Source: Enoplolaimus lenunculus (lineage: Eukaryota; Nematoda; Enoplea; Enoplida; Thoracostomopsidae). Taken from it: a stretch of DNA of 64,000 nucleotides. The stretch lies in contig JASANG010001012.1 of assembly GCA_030248215.1 (NCBI GenBank), forward strand, positions 1 to 64,000. Direction: 5' to 3'. Shown piece by piece: positions 32,301 through 42,654 of the stretch (the first letter of the stretch is position 1; every line of letters starts with the position of its first letter). A program made the position numbers and the translations under genes. Under the pieces are notes generated by a model. That model did not search any database. It was given only the letters and a program-made list of their open reading frames with translations, and was not told the origin of the DNA.

Positions 32301-35300
32301 CTGACCAAAAATGGATGAGAATTTAATTTCAGAAGAACCTGATCACGAACGGCCACTGCCCCCGTATTTGATTACCAAGGAGAAAACACAACGACGTAAG
32401 ATTTGAACAGTGCAATATTTACCTGCAATTTTGTGCAACTTTTTCAAAACTTGCAATTAGTTTTTTTAGTTGAAACCAGTACAATAAGAGTGATTTGATG
32501 ATTTGCCGAACCAAATATATAATTTTAACCGTTGATAGCAATTGTTCTAAAAATTATGGCTCACCAAAATCGGATCAGTTTTGACATTTGGCCGATTGTA
32601 TCAATAATACGAAACAAAATGTTTAAATTTTAAAACAAACTATAATCAACATCACAAAATAATAAAATTAATACAAAGAAATTTAATTTCTCGAGTATAT
32701 AATGAATAAATTACAGTGCGGTAACTGTGAAAAGTCGACGATTTTACGCATTAAAAGCCTAAATCACAACTCAAATCCAAGTTCGCGCTCAATGTTACGC
32801 TAACAAGCGTTTAATGAGATCAAAAATATATTAAATTGTGCTAAAATATATAGCAAACCTTAAAAATAAATTATATTATAAAATAAATAACATTTACGTT
32901 TTTATTATAAAAATTAGAATTGCAATTTTTCACAGACTGCTACTCAAAACTGTTCAACTGTTTCCACGCTGAATATTCCGAGTGTCGCATCGACAATTAT
33001 CGTGGGAGACGCAATCGGACTCATCAAGGGATCGCATGTCAGCGGTGGGACAGCGACGCTCCTCATCCGCACAGACGATTCCACAAGTTGCCTGGCAACT
33101 TGTGTCGCAACCCAGATAATTCGCGAGGGGGACCATGGTGCTATACTAGCGACCCTCGGAAACGATGGGATTATTGTTTCAAACAATGTGATAGTATGCA
33201 TATACGCCCAAATGTTACGGAAATATTTCAGTTTTTTCCCAAATTTTACGGAAATATTTCAGTTTTTTTCAAAAAAATATTTTAGAACATCCAATTAATT
33301 GTTTTGATGTTAAAAATGAAATGTTTTGCAGTACAACTATATTAGAGATTAATCTTAAAATGCTGCCACATTAGCTTTAAAAGCTTTCATCTATAATTTA
33401 TTTTTAACCCTCTCTCCGTCACTCTTCGTTACTGATATATATCCGGTTCTCCAACTATCCGGTGAATTAGACCTTTATTTGTCTTGTGTCAATAGCTTGA
33501 GGGATAATGCAAGGTTATAATTTAGGAATGTACTTTCAAAATTTAAGTACGCTTTAAAGTTTCGAACGCAAATTATTTGGTCCTGGAGTCATTTATGCGC
33601 TACAATTAGTAATATTTGACATTTATTGACTCTAATTAGGGTTTAGAGACTCTATCTGCTTACGGAATCGTATTAGGAATACGGACACCAATTGATTCGG
33701 ACCCAAAATTGGACCCCCCCGCTTATTATCCCCCAATCTTATTCGGGTCAATACAGTATATATTTTGATCGCAGTTGGCGGGTCAGGGACTTGGCGATTT
33801 TCTGTTGGATCCGCCAGAGGTTTTTGGTTTGGTTCTGGCTCAAAATTGGGACCCCCTCTTATTGCCCTCTCTTATTCGGGTATCTACAGTACTTATAATT
33901 AAATAAATAGCCAAATAAATGCCGCAAAAATTGGTTTATTTCAGATTGCTTCGACACGTTTCAAAATTGTTATCGATGGTGGATACCATACTGTTCCTAC
34001 CATGATAGTCCTAACCTCAAAACAACAACAATATCCTCTACAACGTGCCAGATGTGGTCAACTAACCAAACTCATCCGATTCCTAAAAAATATCAAAATT
34101 TTCCGCGAAATTATTGCAAAAATCCTGACAGTTCACGTACTGGCCCTTGGTGTTATACGACAAATCCATCCGTTACACGGGAACCGTGTTATGAACAGTG
34201 CAATAGTACGTATTAACCCTTTCTCACATAGAGTTGACTATGGGCAACTCAGCGCAGTATTTATATACGTTCAATAATATATATTGCACAGTGTGTAACA
34301 ATTGCAAAACGTATACATTGTACTAAATCACCACAAGATGTGAGAGCCCCCTCGGATTCGAGCGTCAAGCTCCTAAAGCTGAGGAGTGACGGTAAACGCC
34401 TCTCACTCCAGTCACTGTAGTTCGAATTTTAGCATAAAAGTAGGTCTCAGGCGAAATAGAAAATATTCATGTGATAAAGGGTTAAAAACGTTGGTATTGT
34501 CAAATGTGCGTAGCACCTATTGCAATTATATGGAATTTTATTTAGAACGAGTGCTAAACGCTAAAACAAAATTACATTAATTTGAAATGTATAGTTTTTA
34601 AAAAAAGGTAATAGGAGACAAATACTAATTTTTGAATACGATATGGGGTCTATAAGCAGGCAAAATGTTACTCAATAGTCTAATAGGGGCAAAACGTATC
34701 CCAAGCTGCCCCGGTTATAACGTGAACCCCGCATAAAGTATTACTAGAAAAAGCAGCTTCAAAGTTGCCTGAATGAAAACTTCAAATATTAAAATTAAAA
34801 TTTTAATTATTACAATTTTAAAGAAATTAAAAAATTTTCATCAAAAAGTTCAAATTAAAAATCTACAAACTTGGAGTTTGAAAAACTCAAAATCTAAAGT
34901 GTGTACTTGAAAAAAATAAGTTTAAAATTAAAAAAAAACTTAACTTGAACTTTTTTCTAGGATGCTATGATAAAGTGAACAATTGTTGGAATTCATTGGA
35001 CGATTATTGTGTCAAGTCAAACGATATTCGAAACTGGGACAGCGATTACCGGATGACCGTGACAGGCGAGCCATGTTTACCTTGGAATGAAACTGGACCG
35101 ACCTACGCTACCTTATGGACCGGAAATACCTGTCGTCTTGGCAACAGCATAGATGCCAATGGACCCTGGTGCTATACGTATGAGCGAAATACGTGGAATT
35201 CAGCAAGACGATGGGACTATTGTTTCAAAACATGTCGTACGTCTTTTTGGCCCACGTACACTTTGTCGCTATTTGAAATTACAGTTTTGGCTTTAGCAGG

Positions 35301-37954
35301 CTTAGGCTTAGGCTTACGTAAAGGCTTAGTCAATGGTTGTGGCTTAGGAATATGTTGAGGCAAGCTTTTTTGTAACCTAAGCCTAAACCTAAGCCTGAGC
35401 TTAAGCGTTTGGAAGGAAAGTGTACAAGGGTCGTCCTTAACTGTGTAACTATTGATATCCTAAATTATTCTATGAATTCGAGTCGTTGGGCACAGTACTT
35501 ATGTACCCCAGTACGTTTGCAATATATCTTGTAATTTATTATAAAAAAGTTATCTATATAGAAATCAGGGTTCCAACAGGAACTAAATTTTGCCGGAACA
35601 GGAACAGAAACAGGAGTTCAATTTTTATGCAGGACCCGGAACAGGAACAGGAACCGGAATTTGAAATAATTTTCATCACGAATTACTGTTGGACTTTTTA
35701 CAAAACTTGCCAAACAATGGTATAACAGAATTGTCAGCTATTTCATCAGTAAGTTTTGCGGAAACACATCAGGAACAATTTTTAGTAACAAAATTAAACT
35801 AGGCACAAAAACACTAATTTTTACATAAAAAATGTCATTTTCAAAGACAAAGTTTCCAATATTTAAATGATTATATAATAATTTGCAACAAAACCACAAA
35901 TATATATGTGTGTGGGTGTGCGTGTGAATATATATGTTACCGGTTTGAATATCAAATTATGAAAGAATGTCAGTACATTCATTTACCTGTTTTAGGCTTT
36001 TGAATCATACCCAAACCCGACACATACCAATTCTCAGGCTGTTAGGTAAAATTTTTTTACCTAAAGCCTAAACACAAGTCTTAACCTTTGATTTGGGGAG
36101 GAAGTGTAGTGGCGTCAAATTTTTTAATAACATTCATATACTTACCATAAGCCTAAACCTAAGCATAAGCCTTAATATTAAATGTGAAACGGATGTGTAA
36201 TGACGTCAAATTCTACCACTGTATTCATAAAATGTTATTAATTTTAGAATCAATCCTTCAATGCTATGATTATATTCGTTCGTGTGTTCGAGACAACAAA
36301 CCAACTTGCGTTAATAGAAACAATTATTTTTTGTACAAAAATCATACTAAAAATGGAATTTCTTGTCAACCGTGGAACCGGAACGATCCCCATGAAATCC
36401 CGGCCGAGTACCGCGATCTGCCGTCAAATTATTGCCGAAATCCAGACGGAACCAACAGAGCCGCCTGGTGTTACACTACGGACGTTCAAGTTGATTGGGA
36501 TTACTGTTTTCATTCCTGTGATGGTAACTTATGTATTGCTATATGAAATCCAGTCCAGAACTGATTACAACTCGAATTTCAACCGATGTTATGACGCACA
36601 ATGCGGAGTAGAATCCGAATGGGTTAATATGGCCGTCGTCAGGATATTTGCCCCCCATACAAGTCCATGGGTCCCCTAATAAATGTTGTTCACACACTGC
36701 AAGAAATGGTGAGTCAAATTGACTATCTCCGAAATAGGCTCTACGAGACTACACAAACTGAGTCAAATTCGACTTCGCCAAAATCAAACGTGCGACTAAG
36801 TGAGTCGAACTTGACTCTGTCGGTGTCGAATTTGACTCAGTTTGTGCAGTCTCGTACAGCCTATTTCGGAGAGAGTCAATTTGCTTCATCATTTTTATAA
36901 TCTATAGCTTTGTGATCCGTGAAAAATGTTGTAGTTTGCCAAAATGGGGCCCAACTTGTATCATGCATTCTTGGTTGATATAAACCAATAAACGTTCAGT
37001 TTTATTTCAGACGATTTGATTTTACTAGAAGTTGGACTTTCTCAACGTAACAAAGGATTGAAGTTTAGTGACATTCGAATTGATGATCCGACCCGCTGGA
37101 TGGTATGGATGTTTGAATTCAAATACAACACAATTTTTTACTCAATTTCAACTGGGTCCCTGTTATATTTGGCACCACAAAGGTTTTGAACTTTTGCTTC
37201 AAAAACAAAACAGAAAATAGTAAAAACTTTCATGGCCGGTTTGTTATAAAACGATGAAAAATTCGGCTAATAAAAGGTCTGACAACGGGATATCCGTTTC
37301 CGGTAAACGCCGTCTCAGTTTCTGTTTCCGTTATCTTGATCACTATCCGTTTCTATTATTAATATCCGTACACTGTGATCAACGGAAAAATTTACGATTT
37401 TAAATAAAATAACTGTAATATTAATAACGTCAATTACAGGGCTGTGACCTGTTCAATTTCTAATAAGATGTGAAATCTATGCTGACGTGAGGATGACACC
37501 CCGTTCCGCATCCACTGAAACCATTAATAGGGTAACTAATGTATAGAACAGGGCCGTAACAGTAGTTTCAGTGTATACCTAAACCTGAGCATAAGCAAAA
37601 ATTAAGTCTAAAAGCGCACTGTATTTTGTAATTGCGCACAAAAACGTTCCACCCCTGATCTTTAAATGGGCTAATAGGATTATATTCGCAATCTGCAGGG
37701 TTCGGAAGACCACATTGCTCTAAAAAGTTAGAAAAATGAAAATTTCCTTAATATTTCTCTTGAACTGTCAAAAAGTTTTCAAATTTAAGAATTAATTTTT
37801 TTCTTTTTAGATCACCGATCGACTGTGTGGTATATTACTTCAAAATCCAAACATAAGTGACCGGTATGAAAAATGTTTGACACGAGCCGAAGACGGTGAT
37901 TTGTACAAACCCGGCGGTTCAAAGTTTCGAAAAGAAACAAGTTGTAGTTCTTGA
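29234..37954 (+). CDS. Kringle gene A: four-kringle secreted-type protein, 5' end not found
   Basis: Nine plus-strand exons: 29234-29374, 30821-30875, 32333-32395, 32936-33193, 33945-34205, 34961-35236, 36248-36523, 37011-37102 and 37811-37954. They join in frame to 521 codons plus stop. Order: an N-terminal Cys-containing module (residues 1-47), an acidic linker (48-86), kringles K1 (87-172), K2 (173-259), K3 (260-351) and K4 (352-443), and a unique tail (444-521). Each kringle fills one exon bounded by phase 1 introns, the usual rule for shuffled extracellular domains. Kringles are disulphide-bonded protein-binding folds of secreted or surface proteins. There is no protease domain and no membrane segment. 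The first visible exon begins in phase 0 without ATG, so a signal-peptide exon must lie upstream. Gene B has the same plan. Function is unknown. Confidence 0.85.
29601..29796. mobile_element. TTAGGC-bearing TIR element in gene A intron 1
   Basis: Begins GGTCAATGTATAGAATAGGG and ends CCGAATCCATACATGGATC. The interior is CCTAAGC-rich with CTAAAGCTTAAGCTTAC. Confidence 0.6.
29828..30094 (-). mobile_element. tRNA-like TIR element S2, full-length copy
   Basis: Terminal inverted repeats AACTCTTTGTCACATG and GAGTGAAAGGGTT. On the minus strand, 29895-29965 reads CTCCTATAGCTCAGTGGTCA (A box) and GGGGATCGAATCTTACC (B-box-like). Confidence 0.65.
30458..30805. mobile_element. TTAGGC-bearing TIR element ending at the exon 2 acceptor
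   Basis: Long CCTAAGCCTAAGCC arrays in the GGTACTTTTAGG-type subfamily. It ends CCTAAAACGTAACATGGGCC at about 30805, with gene A exon 2 starting at 30821. Confidence 0.7.
30821..30875 (+). CDS. Kringle gene A exon 2
   Basis: 18 codons plus one base, LSKFVELDVKEWNTEIDE, phase 0 to 1. It matches gene B exon 2 (LTKYVEYDLKEWNNDSIN). The acceptor ATATGTTTTAG lies about 15 bp after the end of a TTAGGC transposon copy. Confidence 0.75.
31030..31780. other. Gene A intron 2 remainder
   Basis: Nothing recognisable apart from a short TTAGGC fragment near 31050-31100. Confidence 0.35.
31784..32220. mobile_element. Two abutting copies of the CCAAGAGT TIR family
   Basis: Shared words: AGCCAAGAGTGGTTGATAAG, AAAAACGCAACGTCCGGTGG, and in the reverse sense CACCGGGTGTTGCGTTTTGG. 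Copies meet near 32053 and are in opposite orientation. Related copies lie at 58.86 and 63.54 kb. Confidence 0.6.
32333..32395 (+). CDS. Kringle gene A exon 3: acidic/proline linker
   Basis: 21 codons, phase 1 to 1: EEPDHERPLPPYLITKEKTQ. Gene B has DSEQEEQPLPPYLALKETTQ at the same place. Acceptor TTTAATTTCAG, donor C|GTAAGA. Confidence 0.8.
32936..33193 (+). CDS. Kringle gene A exon 4: kringle K1
   Basis: 258 bp, phase 1 to 1. Core motifs CQRWDSDAPHPH, LPGNLCRNPDNSRGGPWCYT and RWDYCFKQC. Eight cysteines. Positions 32958-33180 are about 97 percent identical to gene B K1 (six differences in 223 bp), far closer than the rest of the genes. Confidence 0.93.
33945..34205 (+). CDS. Kringle gene A exon 5: kringle K2
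   Basis: 261 bp, phase 1 to 1, acceptor TTTATTTCAG and donor A|GTACGT. Core motifs CQMWSTNQTHP, NYCKNPDSSRTGPWCYT and CYEQC. The usual Trp before the fifth canonical cysteine is replaced (REPC). Eight cysteines. Confidence 0.9.
34215..34483 (+). mobile_element. tRNA-like TIR element S2 beside kringle K2
   Basis: Ends AACCCTTTCTCACAT and ATGTGATAAAGGGTT are perfect inverted repeats apart from one base. The plus strand holds AGCTCCTAAAGCTGAGGAGT and GTAGTTCGAATTTTAGC, a decayed tRNA-like core. It starts 10 bp after the K2 exon. Confidence 0.7.
34961..35236 (+). CDS. Kringle gene A exon 6: kringle K3, second subtype
   Basis: 276 bp, phase 1 to 1. Motifs CYDKVNNCWNSLDDYC, GEPCLPWNETG, GNTCRLGN, GPWCYTYE and RRWDYCFKTC. 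The usual NYCRNPD is replaced by NTCRLGN, a feature shared with K3 of gene B. Confidence 0.9.
36248..36523 (+). CDS. Kringle gene A exon 7: kringle K4
   Basis: 276 bp, phase 1 to 1. Motifs CYDYIRSCVRDNKPTC, HTKNGISCQPWNRNDPHE, LPSNYCRNPDG, AAWCYTTD and DWDYCFHSC. The same KNHTKNG and length occur in gene B K4. Confidence 0.92.
36695..36900. mobile_element. MITE, GAGTCAAATTGACTC family, copy 5
   Basis: Starts CACTGCAAGAAATGGTGAG. The right arm is GAGAGTCAATTTGCTTCATC. It lies in the intron between gene A exons 7 and 8. Confidence 0.75.
37011..37102 (+). CDS. Kringle gene A exon 8: tail part 1
   Basis: Phase 1 to 0, acceptor TTTATTTCAG, donor ATG|GTATGG. Ends DIRIDDPTRWM. Gene B ends its equivalent exon NISDPTRWL. 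Helical-looking, no known domain. Confidence 0.75.
37536..37671. mobile_element. TTAGGC-family TIR element, short copy
   Basis: Starts TAATGTATAGAACAGGGCCG and ends CACCCCTGATCTTTAAATGGGC. The interior array is reduced. It lies in the last intron of gene A. Confidence 0.6.
37811..37954 (+). CDS. Kringle gene A exon 9: C-terminal tail and stop
   Basis: 48 codons including TGA. Reads ITDRLCGILLQNPN, RYEKCLTRAEDGDLYKPGG and ends KETSCSS. It aligns with gene B exon 9 (ILQNP, RY-KCLTRAED-DLYKP). Three conserved cysteines. No AATAAA is obvious just downstream. Confidence 0.8.
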   Translation: MTDRLCGILLQNPNISDRYEKCLTRAEDGDLYKPGGSKFRKETSCSS

Positions 37955-38041
37955 AATACCATTGTGACCACATTTGAAAAATAGGGCAAACCCATATTTT
38001 TTAAAATTGTATGTCTTGAAAGATTAAGAAGCATAATTTAA

Positions 38042-38315
38042 GCCCGATTCGGACGTGCTAGTTTTTACTGCGACAATGTGCAACTGCAAATGGCACGCGG
38101 AACTTGCATTTTTTTACCAGCCAACGAGAACGCGGATGTAATAAATTTTTTGAACTTGCATGGTTATTCACGCATGTGAATTACATTCCTAGCTATGATT
38201 TTTAGAGAATTATTTGCCGCTGCTAGTTTTTCGGACAAGATTTTGGACGAAACTTGCAATGTACATGTTGCAGCTGCAAGTTCTCGCAGCAAAAACTTGC
38301 ACGTGTGAATGTGGC
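38042..38315. mobile_element. MITE of the E-box family, copy 2
   Basis: Ends GCCCGATTCGGACGTGC and GCACGTGTGAATGTGGC with TTTAA on both sides. It follows the gene A stop codon by about 90 bp, so it may lie in the 3' UTR. Confidence 0.75.
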
Positions 38316-38384
38316 TTTAAAAACATTTAATTTAATGACTTTTTGTTTAAAGAAGCTTTTCGGTGTATCGTCATTTAAGTTAAA

Positions 38385-38726
38385 ATTTATTTTTTAACAC
38401 TTTCTCTCATGAATATTTCGAGTTGTAGAACTAATTTTTAGTCAGGATTTTAATCGCAGTGTCACGGGTGGGATGTGCTCGCCGTTAGTTACAGGAGCGT
38501 GAGACTCGAGCTCAAGGGGACTCGCACGTTTGTGGAAATTTTGCACTCCACATACACGTAGTAATTGTGCATCGTCGCCCATTGGGCACTTATTCACGTA
38601 TACAGATTGCTACAGTTTACTCAAAATCTAATTTAACTCTGGTGGAGTAGAATCTGACTCAGTTTGTGCAGTCCCGTAGAGCCTAATTCAGAGAGAGAGC
38701 CAATTTGACGTATTATTTTTGCAGTG
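38385..38726. mobile_element. Remnants of S2 and of a GAGTCAAATTGACTC MITE
   Basis: 38390-38590 holds a minus-strand S2 tRNA-like core (CAGTGTCACGGGTGGGATG, TTTTGCACTCCACAT). 38612-38726 is the right half of a GAGTCAA MITE ending TTTTTGCAGTG. Confidence 0.55.
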
Positions 38727-38729
38727 TAT

Positions 38730-39615
38730 GTTTCATAATAACCAAAAAACATTAATAAAAAGAACTCGAATCTCGAAGCCTGCGAATTTTCAAATTTATA
38801 CTGGACTTTACTTTTTAAATCCAAAAATGGCTTTTTGCAGTTTTAAAAACAAAACGCTTATTCAATATCCTTAAAAATCTCGTTTCAACGTTATTTTCAC
38901 CACATTTCCGGTATTTCCTTCCAATATTATTCAAATATATTCATAAAATATATCACTATTTTATGAGCTTATAATAAAAGCTTTACTTTAAATAAAAAGG
39001 CAAAAAATGAATCAAATTTCCCAAACTGTTCAGATGATATGCGGTAATTGAATTTTAGCATATACAGACTAGAAATTGACAAAGGCGTCTGGTCTGATAC
39101 ATATTTTTCTTATTCAAATATTGTCAATCCGTTAGATTTGTACTGGAGGTGCTTCGATCATATCACTCAAAATGAAACTGTATTTATATCCGTAGCTAAA
39201 AGAAACCCTTTTAAAATGATACTGGTCCGTCAGTCCCTTAACGTCCACATGGTCCAAAACAATTATATATATAAATATATATACATACATATATATATAA
39301 AACTTTGAAAACTTTGAAACCATATGCAAAATGTTTAGAAATCAAATCACACAAGTTTCCCAAACTGTTCTGTGTGCTGTTTACTCAAGTCTTTGCTCGG
39401 TAGACTCGTGTAACCTAAATTGGTTTCTACAACCAAAACAAAGACCCAGGGTCTTAAAGATAGTGAAATTTCTTACACCCACAGAGTTGGCCGGCGTCCG
39501 AAATGGTTCCATCATTAATGCAATCAATGCCTATAGACCGGTTGCGGTATTAGCGTTTTTATTGTTCAACTTACCGATTGAGATAGAAGTAATGTGTATA
39601 TATAGTAGAAAAAAT
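38730..39615. other. Unassigned spacer after gene A
   Basis: AT-rich, with a TATA-rich microsatellite-like run near 39265-39300. An open frame near 39.33-39.60 kb ends in a hydrophobic stretch (VAVLAFLLFNLPIEIE) just before GAA|GTAATG. It could be a signal-type exon, but there is no supporting homology. Confidence 0.25.
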
Positions 39616-39619
39616 AATT

Positions 39620-39821
39620 GGCCAATGTCAAGAATAAGGGCGCAACAGTATTATAAGCATTTTCCTAAGCCTAAAGCCTAAGTCTAAGCGTAAGAACGAG
39701 CATATTCCTAAGCCTAAAGCCCAAGCCTAAGATTAAGCCGAGCAAAAAGTAGTTTAAAGCTTAAACTTACTCTATTCTCGTCCCACAGAAAAACTCTCCG
39801 CCTCTGATCATTACATGGGCC
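39620..39821. mobile_element. TTAGGC-bearing TIR element
   Basis: Ends GGCCAATGTCAAGAATAAGG and CCTCTGATCATTACATGGGCC, inverted, with CCTAAGCCTAAAGCC arrays. Confidence 0.75.
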
Positions 39822-40084
39822 GAACAAATTATGTATATGTAAGTTTTGTGTAATTTCAAACTTACTGTATTAATAGTCAGAGTGCAGTGATGGATAAAGA
39901 ATTTTCCGGCGGGACAAGAATCCGAAGTTGATTTTTGGACATCTGTCAGTGCCGCATTTGGCAAATTCGAGACCATTCCTTTAACCTGTGACATGGGACG
40001 CCATAGTAAGACATTATATCACCTTACCAAAAACGGAAAACAGTTTAAGTTTGTTTATGCTTACTGCACGGTAGAGTGTATGTA

Positions 40085-40275
40085 TTAAAGCAAAATGATA
40101 GCCGTACATGTGCACATATACCGGAATATGAAGTTGTTGCAATCGACCACATGGTGTAGCGGTAGCATGCTTGATCCGAGTACAAGACGACTGAGGATCG
40201 ATTTCCGGGGTGGTCCTTAACTTTGGGCAAAACATCGAACAATTGGTTGTGCAAACCGCGCAGTTCCAACAAGCA
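40085..40275 (+). mobile_element. tRNA-derived SINE S1, second plus-strand copy
   Basis: Contains ATATGAAGTTGTTGCAATCG, ATGGTGTAGCGGTAGCATG (A box), GATCGATTTCCGGGG (B-box-like) and TCCTTAACTTTGGGCAAAA, as at 26.8 kb. Confidence 0.75.
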
Positions 40276-40276
40276 C

Positions 40277-40371
40277 AATTGACGAGAAATTGTTTTGAAC
40301 GCGTGCTTAGTAGGGAAAGTGTGCCAGCGGATGGAGTGACAGAAAGCTTAATAAATGCGTTGAGGGATCTG
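40277..40371 (+). CDS. Candidate upstream exon of kringle gene B
   Basis: Between CCAACAAG and CTG|GTAAGA an open frame (phase 1 in, phase 0 out) reads RNCFERVLSRESVPADG and TESLINALRDL. Phase 0 at its end is exactly what gene B exon 1 requires. An open stretch ending phase 1 (FETIPLTCDMGRHS, A|GTAAGA at 40005) lies just before it. The acceptor is poor in pyrimidines and borders a SINE, so this is weak. Confidence 0.25.
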
Positions 40372-40707
40372 GTAAGAGACAATCGACCGAGGGATTTCAC
40401 CCCAGATCCGTCCTTGCCAGAGTCGGATCGATCGAGAACAATACAACTTGTAGTAACGGTTTTGAAAGCAAGTTTCAAACTTTTGTACGTCTTAATTTTT
40501 ATGTAAAGTCATTTCATTCGAGGTCGAATGTCAAGTTTAAATATTAACTTTTCTTTCTGCGTAGTTTTTGAAATTTGTAGATTTTGGTAAGATTTAATAG
40601 GCGTAAGATCATACTTTAAGGTTTAGGTTTTGGCGTAGACTTTAATGGAAGAATTGCACAAAGACTCAAGCATTTTACAACAGAATCTCGGGTGCGAGGT
40701 GTGTGTA

Positions 40708-40937
40708 CACTGTAAATTTTAATGAGTTAATTTTAACTCAGAATGAGTTGCATTACTCAGTCTGAGTTGGGACTAGCAGAACTCAGAATTTTGAGTTGAG
40801 CTAATTCACTCTGAGTTAATTGATCAACTCACCCAGAGTCTACTCAACTCATAGTGAGTAAAACTTTACTGCTATTAACTCAGAAATACCCAACTGGCTA
40901 GTTGAATTGATTAATCAAATCGTTATATTTTACAGTG
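40708..40937. mobile_element. MITE, CACTGTAAA family, TA-flanked
   Basis: Ends CACTGTAAATTTTAATGAG and GTTATATTTTACAGTG with TA on both sides. A piece of S2 follows to about 40990. Confidence 0.8.
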
Positions 40938-41719
40938 TATTATCACCACTCAGCTGTAGGAACTTGACGTTCAAACATAAGGGTCACTCTTGGGTAAATT
41001 TTTGTGCCGCTGATATGTACGATTATTAAATATGAAACAATGCTGGGTTGTCAGAATGTACCTAATCTATTTTGATTTTAATTCATATACCGGAAATTTA
41101 CAAACTGTTTAGCCGTAAACTTTACAATTCGCAGCATGGTAATTGGCTGTGGCCTTCCCACTCAGAGACCGGGGTCTCAGGGAACTGGAAACTGTAAGGT
41201 TTAGTGTTTATTGTTAGGCTTAGGTTTTGGATTAGGCCTACGTTTAGGCTTACGCTTGCGCTTAGATGTAGACTTAAGTTTAAGCTTAGTAGGTATGCCC
41301 AATAGCTAACACTGACTTTGAAATTTAGCAAAATGTTAAATTTCTAAATTAATATTTCTAATAAATGTTCAACGAAAAAACGATTAAAATTCGATGCTAA
41401 AACATTAATATTCTATACCTAACAAGCATTTTTTCTTGGTTCCAAAGCCGACTTAAGTCAAATGTTGATTTTTAGGCCATTTAGTTCCTGTAAATCAGCC
41501 AAAATTGGAAAATAAAAATCTATTTTTGAAATTCTTATCTAGAATTCATAAAAACTTATCTGTAGGATTGAACTTTAAGTAAAAATTTGAATGTTGAATT
41601 AAGTTTCATAATGTTCATTACGTTAACAAATATAATAACTATGTTATTGCTGGGCGGGCCGGCTCAGGTTAGTAAATGCTAATGTCTGTTTCGTATCTTA
41701 TTCTTCAAGTATCACAATA

Positions 41720-42613
41720 CTAGAAAAAATGCTCAGCACTTGAGCAGCAAGGGATATGCTTCATATTCCTATTAAAAGTATGGTAAACTAGATCAGCACA
41801 TTCGCTTGATGTAACCTGAAAAAGTATTAAGAAACAATAGCGTCCAAAATCATGTTAACTATTAATTTTTCTGAAACATATTGCGGACAGCAAATCTATT
41901 TCTAACTATAAACTTTTTGACAGGATTTGTTGGGAATTTTCAGAAATTTCTTAGGGTCGCAGAGACATGGCTGAGGTATACCGCTCTTTGATTTTGCCAC
42001 ATTAATCGAAGCTGCCAGAATACGGTGCGATTTGTGAGCTTCTATAGTCGTGACGATGTAGTGAAACAGATAACTCGGGTGGGAAATGCGCATTTATAGA
42101 ATTTGTCACTAAGTTCAAAAACCGAGTAAACTCAAAGTTACTTATAAGTGGAGCTTTTTTAAATCATCAATTGCGATTCGTTTTGTAACGTCTGTTTAAG
42201 AAAATATGTAACAAAATTGGTCATCAAGACTAACACAGCCATTATGTCGCCACACAATGCTCTTATGAAATTCAATTAACTATGGTAATACAAAGCCATA
42301 GGTAAATTTAATACGTTCTTGTAGAGAACTTCAATATACATTCATGGATTCCAAGCTAAATCTGTCTGCATTTCTGAAATTATTTCGCTTTGCATTCAAG
42401 AAAAGCATCTGTTCCTTACAAAAAGAAAATTACAGAAATTTTGCTGTCCGCAATATGTTTCAGAAAAATTAATAGTTAACATGATTTTGGACGCTATTGT
42501 TTCTTAATACTTTTCCAGGTTACATCAAGCGAATGTGCTGATCTAGTTTACCATACTTTTATAGGAATATGAAACATATCCCTTGCTGCTCAAGTGCTGA
42601 GCATTTTTTCTAG
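41720..42613. mobile_element. Foldback element with ~175-bp inverted arms
   Basis: The left arm 41720-41893 begins CTAGAAAAAATGCTCAGCAC. The right arm 42440-42613 is its near-exact reverse complement, ending GCATTTTTTCTAG. The ~545-bp centre has a minus-strand open stretch (41902-42093) reading VTTIEAHKSHRILAASINVA and GIPQPCLCDPKKF that looks coding but is unrecognised. It is absent from the duplicate at 61.09 kb. Confidence 0.85.
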
Positions 42614-42654
42614 TTTCAACCGCTTTACCAAGCTGCTGCATTAATCCATGGGAG

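Noticed and set aside
33002-33298. Alternative frames over kringle exons (also near 32.9-33.2 kb minus, 36.27-36.68 kb plus, 50.4-50.68 kb and 56.69-57.16 kb)
   Set aside because: The true frame has all kringle motifs and matching splice phases; the others are shadows.
40140-40215. A functional tRNA gene (also at 26.81-26.88 kb)
   Set aside because: A- and B-box-like words are present, but arms do not pair properly and the flanks repeat among copies, so these are SINEs.
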